The notes below the pieces were generated by a model. It searched no databases, was not told the origin of the DNA, and worked only from the letters and a program-made list of their open reading frames with translations. Positions 54,029 to 63,560 of a DNA stretch of 64,000 nt are shown here, one piece after another. The stretch's first letter is position 1. Every line of letters begins with the position of its first letter. Made by a program: the position numbers and the translations under genes. The stretch spans positions 124,001 to 188,000 of the forward strand of contig DKPP01000001.1 in NCBI GenBank assembly GCA_002471255.1. The letters run 5' to 3'. The stretch comes from Akkermansiaceae bacterium UBA7331 (lineage in GTDB: Bacteria > Verrucomicrobiota > Verrucomicrobiia > Verrucomicrobiales > Akkermansiaceae).

Positions 54029-54133
54029 TTTTGATCTGAGTTTAAGAGTATTGCTTATGAATAATATTAACTGTGAATAGGTTGAGTTTACTTGATCGGG
54101 ATTTTAAAATAAATTAATTTTTAATACGAATAT

Positions 54134-54853
54134 ATGATTGCTAAGATGAAACTGGTGTTATTATTGCATGTTGTTTTCAGTATTTTTACGATTGCTTATT
54201 CGGAGCAAGCAAATCCTGCGGTTTATGAAGTAGAGTGTTCCAAAGCTATTGAAAAGGACGTTTTTGCAACATTAGAAAAACGATTAGAGAAAATGGATAT
54301 TCGTCAGCCTCAAATGAAAGTAGCTGATTTTTCTTATCCTAATGATACTTCTAGGCTGAGTTGGGTGGATTCTGATCACATCATCAAAAACAAAAATTCA
54401 GGGAGCTTATGTGCTAGCGTTTTCTACATTAATTTACACATTGTAAATTTTGATTCATCGACCGATTATCAATCTATTACATTGAACGATGGTCCTTTGT
54501 TGTTGGTGCAGCCATTTACTAATTCAGTAAGATTTAGTAGAGGTGATATTAAATCTCTAGATATATCCGACTCGAGTGACGACAAGATGGAATTAAACGT
54601 ATATCTATCCAAACAAGGGAAGGAAAAAATGAGGTTATTAAATGAAGCCATACGCAAAGAAATAGATAAAAATGGTTTGGCTCGGCTTTATATAGATGTA
54701 TGTGGTGTTATCCTAAAGGCTCCATGTACTATGTCAGATTTTGATAAGGCCTTTACGGTATCTCCTGTTGAGTCTTGGAGAGCTAAAATGGTAGAGGCTA
54801 TCTATCTATACCCTTATGCCTTTGAAAAATCAGAAGATAAAGAGGCCGAATAA
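54134..54853 (+). CDS. Exported protein resembling the SecD periplasmic P1 head
   Basis: 239 residues. A signal peptide (cut near residue 23, IAYSEQ) precedes a mixed N-terminal half. The C-terminal half reads MELNVYLSKQGKEKMRLLNE, then LYIDVCGVILKAPC, which resembles the SecDF P1 head region (ELNL...GAKRFEELT...LAIVLDGKVISAP). It has no membrane helices of SecD. Similar exported SecDF-head proteins occur in other bacteria with unknown function. A start two codons before MKLVL is possible; the frame is the same. Confidence 0.6.
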   Translation: MIAKMKLVLLLHVVFSIFTIAYSEQANPAVYEVECSKAIEKDVFATLEKRLEKMDIRQPQMKVADFSYPNDTSRLSWVDSDHIIKNKNSGSLCASVFYINLHIVNFDSSTDYQSITLNDGPLLLVQPFTNSVRFSRGDIKSLDISDSSDDKMELNVYLSKQGKEKMRLLNEAIRKEIDKNGLARLYIDVCGVILKAPCTMSDFDKAFTVSPVESWRAKMVEAIYLYPYAFEKSEDKEAE

Positions 54854-54980
54854 AAGAGTCGCTTAATAAGGAATAGTGGCTTTATAACAACGATACATCT
54901 AGGGATTATCCTCAAATTTTCTGCTGAGGAACGCATCGTAATGATTTTTTGTAGTAATACTTCTTGCTCTTTTAGGACAT

Positions 54981-55021
54981 AAAAAAACCGAGATTTTCCA
55001 ATTAAGGTAAACCTCGGTTTT
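54981..55021 (-). terminator. Rho-independent terminator of queC
   Basis: AAAACCGAG at about 54984-54992 pairs with CTCGGTTTT at 55013-55021, with further pairing inside, and the A run before it reads as T on the minus strand. It lies 15 bp after the queC stop. Confidence 0.8.
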
Positions 55022-55035
55022 AAAAATAAATCTAT

Positions 55036-55701
55036 TTACATGAAATAAGGAGTAGGGTCGGGGATGTTTGCCCAGGCAAAAGCATCTTTTCGTTCCTTAC
55101 ATGTGGCACATGTGCCACAATGAATATCGCCGCCTTTATAGCATGAATATGTCTTATTGAAATCCACATCTAATTGACTGCCTAATTGGACGATCTCACC
55201 TTTGCTCATGTTAATGAATGGGCGTAAAATCTCAATTTCCGCATAAGTTCCTAATTTGATGGCCTGAGCCATAGCTTGCATGAACTCTTCACGGCAATCG
55301 GGATAGATGCTATGGTCCCCTGAATGAGCCGCAATGACTAGCCCTTTTACATCATTACTTTCCGCAATGCCTGCGGCAATGGAAAGGAATATGCCGTTAC
55401 GGAAGGGTACCACGGTTTGTTTCATGTTTTCCTCTTCGTATGAAGCATCGGGAATTTCCGCTCCACCTTGTAATAAAGCTGAAGACAAATGAGCTGAAAT
55501 AGCTGAAATATCTATAATTTCATGCTTAATGCCTAATTCCTCAGCTTGGGCCTTAGCGCAAGCCAATTCATGAGCCTCATGTTTCGACCCATATTTAAAG
55601 CTAATGGCCACGTGAGCTGCTTGATGCTTTGCCGCCCAATGAAGAGCTACGGAAGAATCAAGGCCTCCGCTTAATAGTACTGCTACACGTTCTTTTTTCA
55701 T
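55036..55701 (-). CDS. queC: 7-cyano-7-deazaguanine synthase
   Basis: 221 residues. The ATP-pyrophosphatase loop is LLSGGLDSSVAL and the C-terminal zinc cluster is CYKGGDIHCGTCATCKER. It converts carboxydeazaguanine to preQ0 in queuosine synthesis. It lies 12 bp after queF, which uses its product. queD and queE are not in the window. Confidence 0.95.
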   Translation of the reverse strand: MKKERVAVLLSGGLDSSVALHWAAKHQAAHVAISFKYGSKHEAHELACAKAQAEELGIKHEIIDISAISAHLSSALLQGGAEIPDASYEEENMKQTVVPFRNGIFLSIAAGIAESNDVKGLVIAAHSGDHSIYPDCREEFMQAMAQAIKLGTYAEIEILRPFINMSKGEIVQLGSQLDVDFNKTYSCYKGGDIHCGTCATCKERKDAFAWANIPDPTPYFM

Positions 55702-55713
55702 CTTGTGAATAGA

Positions 55714-56127
55714 TTAAATAGGACGGTTTTCGGGTTGGTGTTCAGCTGTGCAAGTAAGCTGAATGCCACCACGAGGCGAGAATGTACCAACAACACGTAA
55801 CCAACGTGGTTGTACGGAAGCCACAATGTCGTCCGTAATGCGATTAACGATTTGCTCGTTAAAAGCGGCAAAGTTTCTATAGGAAGCTAAATAGTATTTT
55901 AATGACTTCGTTTCCACACAAAGCTCGCCCGGTACATAAGTAATAACTAGGTGGCATGAGTCCGGCTGTCCGGTTACGGGGCATAAGGAAGAAAATTCGT
56001 GCGTATCAAGATTGATTTGATAGGGGCGAGTGCCACGGTTTGGGAAGGATTCCAATTTAGCATCGGAAGGATTAGTGAAAAAGGTGCTTTGGGATCCTAA
56101 TAATGTTAATGAATCAAGTTCGCTCAT
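55714..56127 (-). CDS. queF: NADPH-dependent preQ0 reductase (QueF)
   Basis: 137 residues, the short single-domain (YkvM) type. The catalytic Cys is in SSLCPVTGQPD, and the QueF signature with Glu and Ser appears as ETKSLKYYLASYRN. It reduces preQ0 to preQ1 for queuosine in tRNA wobble positions. It is in one operon with queC. The mechanosensitive channel gene ends 26 bp upstream and may be co-transcribed. Confidence 0.95.
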   Translation of the reverse strand: MSELDSLTLLGSQSTFFTNPSDAKLESFPNRGTRPYQINLDTHEFSSLCPVTGQPDSCHLVITYVPGELCVETKSLKYYLASYRNFAAFNEQIVNRITDDIVASVQPRWLRVVGTFSPRGGIQLTCTAEHQPENRPI

Positions 56128-56153
56128 ATTTTTGTTTCGGAATATATTGATAA

Positions 56154-58640
56154 TTATTTTTGAGTATTATCCGATTTATCACCATCGTTTTCAGGTTCGA
56201 TGGTAATTTCTTGCGGATTATCCTTATTCGGTAATTCTTTAATATAGATGTCTTGTTGAGGGAAAGGAATGCAGATGTTATTCTTATTAAATAAATCGTA
56301 GATTTTTTCTCTGACGATGGATAATGATGTCGCTTTACTTAATACCGGAATCCATACCCATACACCCAAGTTAACGGAGCTATCACCAAAGCTATCCAAT
56401 ACGACATTTGTATTTTTTGTACGAGATAGAAACTCCATATTTGATGTGGCATCTAAAATAAGTCTACGTGCTTTTTGTACATCTTCACCGTAAGCGATAC
56501 CTACTTCCACCTTCACGCATTCGAATTGGTGGTTTTTGGTCATGTTACGGAAATTTTTGTTAAACAACTGAGAGTTTTGGAATGCAATAATCGAGCCATC
56601 AATTGTTTCAATAAGGGTAGAGCGATAGCCTACCGAAGAAACTTTACCACGTATGCCGTCACATTCGATCATATCACCTTGTCTGAGTCGGCCAAACATC
56701 AATGATAGACCGGATACCAAGTTATCGATTGTATCTTTTAAAGCAAAACCGATACCCATACTCATACCGCCCATAACCATCAGAATGCCGCTATAGTCGC
56801 CATCAAGGATGACCATCGACACAAAGATATAAACGCACCATAAGACCAATGTGGAGATGGTAACTAGGGTTGGAATGCCGCCGATATCATAGTTGGCTCC
56901 GTAAATTTCTTTGAGGGTATTCTTACCTAAAAAGATGAGATAATTAACGGTAATTCCCAAAAAGATGATAACGATGATTGTGTGACCACTAATGGTTAAG
57001 ATGTCTTTGATGCGTACTGATTTGTAAATGCCATCGATAATAAGATTTCCCATATCAAAGACACCCGCCGGCCAGATTAAACTGAATAAAATCAAAGCTA
57101 CGGTTAAGCAAGGAAGGAAGAATTTCGTAACAAAGGGTCTAAACCAGACAATGTCCTGCTTATGTTGTTTTTTACGAATGTCTTCGATATGCCCCATGAC
57201 ATTCCACATGCCAACGAGTAGCAAGATGCTCGTCATAAGCATAATCCAAGTCATCAAGATGAGGAAAGCCATAAAGCTAAAGCCCATCCATGATAAAAAG
57301 CTACCAACTAAGGTTAGTAAAAGTGAAACAGAACAGAAAAATCGGTCCAATCGTGGTAATTTTTTACGCTGTCTGAATAAAGTGAGTATGGAATATAGCG
57401 CTATGATGGAAAAAACAATTGGCATCGTCACGACAACGATGATGTTTGGTGCCATCAGACCACGTAACACCATGAAGCAACCACCTAGTAATAAATAGGG
57501 AGCATACACCTTAACGCCGGTATTGATGTTGCCATATTCAAATCTCATTACGATAGATAAAAATACGGCGGCAATGAGTATAAGATATTCGGCAGTAAGT
57601 GTTAAAGCACTATTGACGAGCAATGACGGGATGTAACGCTGAATAATGAGTAAACCTACGGCGATCAGTGCAATGGTTAATACATTGATGGAAGGATAGA
57701 TTTTTTTGATATTATTGGCTGATTCGAAATGAGATTTAAAACCTAATTTTATGATAGCGAACGCTATGAAATAACAACCTAATACTAAACTACCTAAAAA
57801 AATGGAGAGGTTTTGAAGTTTATTGTCACTATATGTGATTTGTAATTTACTTTCTTCCGTGTTTTTCCATGCTAATTTGCAATATTCATACATTTTAGCA
57901 GGATCTGCGAAAATATATTTGGCAATGTTGCTCGGATTCGTGAAAACCTGTCGTAAGATAGCCTCAAGTTGAGAGGAACTAAAAGCTTTTAGATTCTCCA
58001 TCTTTTTATCTAACTCGACGAATTCTTTTTCCTTATCATTTAGATTGTTCTGAAATGATGTAAGGATGGATTGAATATTATTGCAGATTTGAACGCTTTC
58101 ATTACGTTGGTTCAATGCCGCGTCAGTGAGGTCTTTTTCAGGGATTTTTTGAAGAGAAGAGCGTAAAATATCGATGCGACCAATGTCGTGAGTGATTCTT
58201 TCTCTCGTTAAAGCGATTTTTGGCTTTGTCTTGAAATAATCAATAACCAACTGTTCCGCTGATTTACAATAAAATGATAAGGTGAAAATTTTATCCGTAT
58301 CAAGTGCATAAAGAATCATCGTGATTTGTTCGACTTTTTTCGTATAGTCGGCATAAAACAAATCGGATTCATGCAGCATTTGTTGACGAAATACCATTCG
58401 ATTTTTTAAGGTCTTATCGAGAATGGCTATTTCTTGTTCTAAGGCTCCGATCGTTTCGTCTAATTCTTTATTTCCTACGACGACAGGGGCTTTTTGCTCA
58501 GGCGTTGCTTCCGGTGGAGCTTGTTGCTCTTCCATTGGTTCATCATCCTCAGGAGCTATCTGAGCCCAACACGGCGCAACTATAAAACATAGTGCCGTAT
58601 AAAAGGATAAAAGGATGTGTCGTAGGGAATGCATGTGCAA
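56154..58640 (-). CDS. Large MscS-family mechanosensitive channel
   Basis: 828 residues. A signal peptide (ending CWAQ at about residue 27) is followed by an acidic Pro/Gln stretch, a long periplasmic helical region to about 270, about ten membrane helices, and the MscS pore helix and beta domain near residues 620-760 with GIGFALKDTIDNLVSG and GDMIECDGIRGKVSSVGYR. The C-terminus is acidic. This is the MscK/MscM type that opens under membrane tension and protects against osmotic shock. Its place upstream of queF looks incidental. Confidence 0.88.
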   Translation of the reverse strand: MHMHSLRHILLSFYTALCFIVAPCWAQIAPEDDEPMEEQQAPPEATPEQKAPVVVGNKELDETIGALEQEIAILDKTLKNRMVFRQQMLHESDLFYADYTKKVEQITMILYALDTDKIFTLSFYCKSAEQLVIDYFKTKPKIALTRERITHDIGRIDILRSSLQKIPEKDLTDAALNQRNESVQICNNIQSILTSFQNNLNDKEKEFVELDKKMENLKAFSSSQLEAILRQVFTNPSNIAKYIFADPAKMYEYCKLAWKNTEESKLQITYSDNKLQNLSIFLGSLVLGCYFIAFAIIKLGFKSHFESANNIKKIYPSINVLTIALIAVGLLIIQRYIPSLLVNSALTLTAEYLILIAAVFLSIVMRFEYGNINTGVKVYAPYLLLGGCFMVLRGLMAPNIIVVVTMPIVFSIIALYSILTLFRQRKKLPRLDRFFCSVSLLLTLVGSFLSWMGFSFMAFLILMTWIMLMTSILLLVGMWNVMGHIEDIRKKQHKQDIVWFRPFVTKFFLPCLTVALILFSLIWPAGVFDMGNLIIDGIYKSVRIKDILTISGHTIIVIIFLGITVNYLIFLGKNTLKEIYGANYDIGGIPTLVTISTLVLWCVYIFVSMVILDGDYSGILMVMGGMSMGIGFALKDTIDNLVSGLSLMFGRLRQGDMIECDGIRGKVSSVGYRSTLIETIDGSIIAFQNSQLFNKNFRNMTKNHQFECVKVEVGIAYGEDVQKARRLILDATSNMEFLSRTKNTNVVLDSFGDSSVNLGVWVWIPVLSKATSLSIVREKIYDLFNKNNICIPFPQQDIYIKELPNKDNPQEITIEPENDGDKSDNTQK

Positions 58641-58689
58641 AAATATAGGTGAAATATCGAAAGAGTGGATAAAATAGGTAATTGAGTTT

Positions 58690-58729
58690 TTGGTGGCTCA
58701 GACTCTTTGATAAAAGAATGAGCCACCAA
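58690..58729 (-). other. Strong hairpin after gltX without a T-tract
   Basis: An eleven-base stem (TTGGTGGCTCA at 58690-58700 with TGAGCCACCAA at 58719-58729) sits 7 bp after the gltX stop. On the minus strand it is followed by A rather than T, so it may be a processing or stability element rather than a terminator. Confidence 0.5.
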
Positions 58730-58736
58730 GAAATAA

Positions 58737-60035
58737 TTAGAGTGAAAACTCTTTTAATCGTTTGATGGATTCTTCCTTGCCTAACAAGGTGAATACATCA
58801 GAAAGATCAGGACCACCTGCAAGACCTGTCAAAGCAACGCGAGCAGGGAACATCAATGCACCCATCTTTACGCCGGCCGTTTTAGCCACGGCTTTGAGAG
58901 TGCCAACTAATTCGTGACCATCCCATTGGGTTTCTTGCTCAAGTTGCTGAGCCAACTGTTGAAGTAAATCAATAGCTTCAGGTTGCACCTTGGCAAGAGC
59001 TTCAGGATCCATCTGTAAGTTAAAGAAGAAACGAATCTTGTCCGGTACTTCGTTAAGTGTGTGTACCTTGGTTTGTACGGTTTTGATAGCTTCGATCAAT
59101 AAAGCTGAGTCAGGCAATCCTGCTGCAACACAGAAAGGCTTTGCCAATTCGGCAAATACTGTCGGATCTAATTTAAGGATGTGCTGCTGGTTAACCCATC
59201 TGCATTTGGTGATGTCGAATTTAGCGGCAGAGCGATTTACTGCTTCTAAGCTGAATTTTTCGATCAATTCCTTAGGTGAGAAAATCTCCGTATCGTCTTT
59301 TGATGACCATCCCAATAAAGCAAGGAAGTTCATCACGCCTTCAGCAAGGAAACCTTCTTCCGGATAGGTGCCGAGTGCCGCTCCTGTGTCTCTTTTGGAC
59401 ATTTTAGAGCCATCTTGATTTAAGATCAATGGCATGTGAGCGAAAATCGGAGGAGTAACACCAAACGCTTCAAATAGTTGAATGTGCTTAGGGGTATTCA
59501 TGATGTGGTCTTCACCACGAATAACGTGAGTCATTTGCATCTCGATATCGTCCACTACATTCACGAAATGGAAGATGTAAGAGCCGTCGCCACGTTTTAC
59601 CACCATGTCGGGCGTGTTGGATTCATCACGATAGTCAATCGAGATTTCACCGCAGATCATATCATTGAATGTAACAGGCTTGGTGCGGTCAAAACGGAAT
59701 CTCCATGCGCCGTCATCTTCATAAACGCGTCCTGCGTCTTGTAATTTTTGGAAATAGGCATCGTAGATATCGTTGCGCTGGCTTTGGTAGTATGGACCGT
59801 GAGGACCACCTGCTTTAGGACCTTCATCCCAATCGAGACCAAGCCATTCCATACCTGTGAAGATAGCTTGTGTTGCTTCTTCCGTATTTCGTGCGTGGTC
59901 GGTATCTTCGATTCTTAAAATAAAAACGCCGCCCATTTTTCGAGCGAAAAGCCAATTGAATAGAGCTGTACGAGCACCCCCAATATGTAAGTATCCGGTC
60001 GGGGATGGCGCAAATCTTGTGCGTACTTGATTCAT
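58737..60035 (-). CDS. gltX: Glutamyl-tRNA synthetase
   Basis: 432 residues. The class I HIGH motif is in PSPTGYLHIGGARTALFN, the KMSKS equivalent is SKMSKRD, and LGWSSKDD is present. It is about 40-50 residues shorter than the common 470-residue form, the shortening lying in the C-terminal anticodon-binding region. It charges tRNA-Glu and, in bacteria without GlnRS, also tRNA-Gln. The gene is monocistronic and divergent from the tatC cluster. Confidence 0.94.
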   Translation of the reverse strand: MNQVRTRFAPSPTGYLHIGGARTALFNWLFARKMGGVFILRIEDTDHARNTEEATQAIFTGMEWLGLDWDEGPKAGGPHGPYYQSQRNDIYDAYFQKLQDAGRVYEDDGAWRFRFDRTKPVTFNDMICGEISIDYRDESNTPDMVVKRGDGSYIFHFVNVVDDIEMQMTHVIRGEDHIMNTPKHIQLFEAFGVTPPIFAHMPLILNQDGSKMSKRDTGAALGTYPEEGFLAEGVMNFLALLGWSSKDDTEIFSPKELIEKFSLEAVNRSAAKFDITKCRWVNQQHILKLDPTVFAELAKPFCVAAGLPDSALLIEAIKTVQTKVHTLNEVPDKIRFFFNLQMDPEALAKVQPEAIDLLQQLAQQLEQETQWDGHELVGTLKAVAKTAGVKMGALMFPARVALTGLAGGPDLSDVFTLLGKEESIKRLKEFSL

Positions 60036-60247
60036 GATGGAGATAGCTTAAAAATCATGAGCCTTTTTATCAAGTTATTTAACAGAACATCATGTCTGAA
60101 ATGATGTAAATGACGTTGTTTTATTTGTTTATTTTCTCTTGATTATCGGTAAAGAATCTCTGCCAAATGGTTCCTAGACGATTTTTATCTATTTTGTGAG
60201 TAGAAAATGCGCTGTTGTCGGTCTTGTTGCTTGATTGAATCGCCAAG

Positions 60248-61429
60248 ATGCTGTTATGTACCTTCGTGGCATTGTTCAAGCAACTTTTCAATTTTCGTGA
60301 AAAAGTGCAAATCAATACGGAAGATGAGGAAAAACCATTTCTCGATCACCTAACGGATTTGCGCGCGATGCTATTGCGCATGGCTGTAACGTTGGTGCTC
60401 ATGACTATTTGTTGCTTTAGTTTGGCTCCTCAGTTGATGGATTTTCTCAGACGACCAGTAGATAAAGTCTGGAATCTCTATGAAGAGGCTCACTTAACAC
60501 CTTCCGTCACAACTGAAGAATGGGTTAAAGCTAAAGAAATTGCAGCAGCAGCGCTTCCTTTGTCAGATGTTCAGAGAAGTCAATTTCTGAAAGATTTTGA
60601 TGAAAAAGAAAGAGATTTGGTAGCGTGCGTTCATTTATTAAAAGCCGCTAAAGTATTACCAAGTGACCAACAGGTAGAGTTTTTGAAGCAGGCGGCTCCT
60701 AATGAGACTGTTTTAAGTATGGTATTACCTCTACATGAGGATGGTGCTATTTTGGCAGATGGCACCGGTCAGGGATCATTAAAAATGATGGGGGCCTTTC
60801 AGCCGGGTGAGGCATTCATGCTTTCGATTAAATTAGCTTTTTACGCCGGTATTGTCTTATCTTTTCCTCTTCTATTATATTTCTTATTACAGTTCATCGT
60901 TCCCGGATTGCATGATCATGAACGAAAATTGATGTATAAATATATGGGGATAGGCTTTGGCTTATTCCTAGTAGGTACGATTTTCTGTTATTGGGTGGTT
61001 TTACCTAAGGTGTTAACATTCTTTTTCACCTATTCCATTGAGATGGGTATTTCTAATGAGTGGAGAATAGGTTATTACCTCTCATTCGCTACACAATTAA
61101 TTTTGATGTTTGGTGTGGCCTTTGAATTGCCCGTTGTGGTCATGCCTTTTGTGAAGATGGGGATTTTGACCTATGATATGATGAAGGCGACCCGCCGATA
61201 TGCCATTGTAGCAATCGTCATACTAGCCGCTATCATTACTCCTACGCCAGATATGGCGACGATGTCTCTCATGGCTGTTCCGATGTATGCACTTTACGAG
61301 TGTTGTATTTGGATGGCTTGGTTACAGTTGAAAAAAGACCTCAAGCGCGATGAGGCGGAGAGAGAAGCGGAGGCTGCTCGTATTCGTAAAGACTATGAAA
61401 ATCAAGACACACCTTATCATTTAAATTAA
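60248..61429 (+). CDS. tatC: TatC, Tat translocase core (copy 1), with enlarged first periplasmic loop
   Basis: 393 residues. After the cytoplasmic LDHLTDLR and helix 1 (about 41-60), a loop of roughly 110 residues (about 73-180) precedes the usual P1 segment GAFQPGEAFMLSIKLAF and helices 2-6. E. coli TatC has only about 30 residues there. Key residues are kept: Phe216 and Glu225 (E. coli Phe94 and Glu103, twin-arginine site) in FIVPGLHDHER, and Glu293 in FELP. It inserts folded proteins into or across the membrane. It starts the tatC-uppP-tatC' cluster; no tatA or tatB is near. Confidence 0.9.
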   Translation: MLLCTFVALFKQLFNFREKVQINTEDEEKPFLDHLTDLRAMLLRMAVTLVLMTICCFSLAPQLMDFLRRPVDKVWNLYEEAHLTPSVTTEEWVKAKEIAAAALPLSDVQRSQFLKDFDEKERDLVACVHLLKAAKVLPSDQQVEFLKQAAPNETVLSMVLPLHEDGAILADGTGQGSLKMMGAFQPGEAFMLSIKLAFYAGIVLSFPLLLYFLLQFIVPGLHDHERKLMYKYMGIGFGLFLVGTIFCYWVVLPKVLTFFFTYSIEMGISNEWRIGYYLSFATQLILMFGVAFELPVVVMPFVKMGILTYDMMKATRRYAIVAIVILAAIITPTPDMATMSLMAVPMYALYECCIWMAWLQLKKDLKRDEAEREAEAARIRKDYENQDTPYHLN

Positions 61430-61446
61430 TCGTTTTATTCAACCAT

Positions 61447-62289
61447 ATGGACATTCTCTATGTAATTATATTAGGCATCGTGGAAGGTTTAACCGAGTAC
61501 TTGCCTGTCAGCTCTACCGGCCACTTGATTTTGACCGAACAACTTTTAGGCATGAGCCAAAGTAAGGAAGCCTTAGATGCCTTTGCCGTGTGCATTCAAG
61601 GTGGTGCTATTTTAGCTGTTTTAAGTATTTATTTTAACCGAGTTAAATCCGTCTTTCTCGGCCTGTTGGGTAAGGATCCTGCCGGTTTGAAATTGGCTAT
61701 TAATTTGATGCTTGGTTTTATTCCTGCCGCGGTAATCGGTTTGATTTGTGCCGATTCTATTAAGGCTCATTTATTTAATGTGTGGACGGTATCTGCTGCT
61801 TGGATTATCGGGGGATTGGGTATCTTAGTTTATATCGCATGGAAAAATAAGCGAGGCGAAGAACATCAAGGTCTCAACATAAGCCAGCTTAGTTATAAGC
61901 AATCATTGATTATCGGCTTACTCCAATGTGTAGCGATGATTCCCGGTACGAGCAGAAGTTTTATGACTATGCTTGGCGGCATGTTTGTGGGATTAAGTCT
62001 TGCTGCAGCGGTGGAGTTTAGCTTCTTGTTAGGTTTAGTCACATTAGGGGCTGCCACTTGTTACGATGCTTATAAATCAGGTGCCGTAATGGTACAGGAA
62101 TTTGGCGCAACAGCTCTCATTGTAGGTACGATTGCCTCTTGGCTCTCAGCATGGATTGCCGTCAAATGGATGGTATCGTATTTGCAACACCATAGTTTCG
62201 CCGTTTTTGGTTGGTATCGTATTGGTATCGGTTTGGTTACGGTAGCCTTACTTATTTTAGGTGTGATCCATTCTCAGCCCTTGCATTAA
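61447..62289 (+). CDS. uppP: Undecaprenyl-diphosphatase (UppP/BacA)
   Basis: 280 residues, normal. Signature motifs: GLTEYLPVSSTGHL (Glu and Ser of the active site) and IPGTSRSFMTMLGG. It is a membrane enzyme that dephosphorylates undecaprenyl diphosphate so the carrier returns to peptidoglycan synthesis. It lies 17 bp after tatC, and the second tatC follows 107 bp later. Confidence 0.95.
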   Translation: MDILYVIILGIVEGLTEYLPVSSTGHLILTEQLLGMSQSKEALDAFAVCIQGGAILAVLSIYFNRVKSVFLGLLGKDPAGLKLAINLMLGFIPAAVIGLICADSIKAHLFNVWTVSAAWIIGGLGILVYIAWKNKRGEEHQGLNISQLSYKQSLIIGLLQCVAMIPGTSRSFMTMLGGMFVGLSLAAAVEFSFLLGLVTLGAATCYDAYKSGAVMVQEFGATALIVGTIASWLSAWIAVKWMVSYLQHHSFAVFGWYRIGIGLVTVALLILGVIHSQPLH

Positions 62290-62395
62290 GATAATCATAC
62301 GAGTAATCGAGTTTTGATAAACTTTCGTTCACTTAAGCGTGTACGTACGGTGATTGAAACTTGATTGATACGACGATTTAAGTTTAGTTCTTTTT

Positions 62396-63505
62396 GTGTT
62401 TTTTCTTAAGTATCTTTTTAAATTTCGTGAAAAGGTTCAGATCATCGATGATGGTCAGGAAAAGACGTTTTTAGATCATTTGGATGATTTAAGGGGAACT
62501 TTGGTTAAGTTGGCCATTACTTTGGTCATTATGACTATTGCTTGCTTTAGCTTTGCGCCGGAGTTGCTAAATATTTTGCGATTCCCTGTGGATAAGGTTT
62601 GGTCTCAATATGAGCAGTCGCATCTTAATGGGGAAATCGATTCGGAAGAATGGATGAAGGCCAAAGAAGTTTCAAGCGCCTCTCTCGGTTTAACCTCTGA
62701 GCAAAAGAAGATATTTTTCAGCTATTTTTCTTCCTTGGATTGTGACTTGGTGCAATGTGTTGCTTTGCTGAACGCGGCCAAGATGGTGCCGGAAAAATCG
62801 AAAAAATCATTTTTCGAGCAATATGCCAGTAGTCCTCATGTTGCCTTGTTGGCTAATGATTTGAGTAATGAGCATGCTGTTTTGCTTGAACCGGAAGGAC
62901 CCGGTTCTATCAAGATGATGGGGGCTTTTCAGCCCGGTGAGGCTTTTATGTTATCTATTAAGCTTTCTCTATATGCCGGTATTGTTTTGTCGTTCCCTAT
63001 TTTGTTGTACTTCGTGCTGCAATTCATCGTGCCCGGTTTGCAAGTGAAGGCTAAGAAATTGCTTTATCAATGTTTAACGATAGGTTTTTTATTATTCCTT
63101 ATCGGAGTATGTTTTTGTTACTGGCTTGTGTTGCCTAAGGTCTTGGAGTTTTTCTTTAACTACTCCTTGGAAATGGGAGTATCCAATGATTGGCGTATTG
63201 GCTACTATTTATCATTTTCCACCAAACTTATTTTGATGTTTGGTTTGGCCTTTGAGTTGCCTGTGGTGGTGATGCCTTTTGTTAAGTTAGGTGTTTTGAC
63301 TTACGACATGATGAAATCCACCCGTAAATATGCCGTGGTTGCTATCGTTGTGTTATCTGCCATGTTTACACCACCTGATTTGGCTACTATGTTATTCTTA
63401 AGTGTACCGATGTACTGCCTATATGAAATATGCATTTTTTTAGCGTGGAGACACCAGAAAAACCTTAATAAAAATCCGGATGCTCAATTACAGTTTTCCG
63501 AATAA
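62396..63505 (+). CDS. TatC paralogue (copy 2), missing the twin-arginine-binding glutamate
   Basis: 369 residues from GTG 62396. The N-terminus is FREKVQI-like as in copy 1, the long loop of about 105 residues is similar in length but poorly conserved, and the P1 segment GAFQPGEAFMLSIKLSLYAG is nearly identical. The site FIVPGLHDHER of copy 1 reads FIVPGLQVKAK here: the Phe (210) is kept, but the Glu is Ala219. FELP (Glu287) is kept. Sequence similarity to copy 1 is high in helices 2-6, so a tandem duplication followed by divergence is likely. Confidence 0.88.
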   Translation: MFFLKYLFKFREKVQIIDDGQEKTFLDHLDDLRGTLVKLAITLVIMTIACFSFAPELLNILRFPVDKVWSQYEQSHLNGEIDSEEWMKAKEVSSASLGLTSEQKKIFFSYFSSLDCDLVQCVALLNAAKMVPEKSKKSFFEQYASSPHVALLANDLSNEHAVLLEPEGPGSIKMMGAFQPGEAFMLSIKLSLYAGIVLSFPILLYFVLQFIVPGLQVKAKKLLYQCLTIGFLLFLIGVCFCYWLVLPKVLEFFFNYSLEMGVSNDWRIGYYLSFSTKLILMFGLAFELPVVVMPFVKLGVLTYDMMKSTRKYAVVAIVVLSAMFTPPDLATMLFLSVPMYCLYEICIFLAWRHQKNLNKNPDAQLQFSE

Positions 63506-63560
63506 AGCGATACTTCAATCTACTTGACCTCTCTTAGGCGGTAGGTGTAGAGTTGAGGTA

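Noticed and set aside
58690..58729. Hairpin after gltX as a rho-independent terminator
   Set aside because: The stem is good but the following minus-strand bases are A rather than T, so I only list it as a hairpin.
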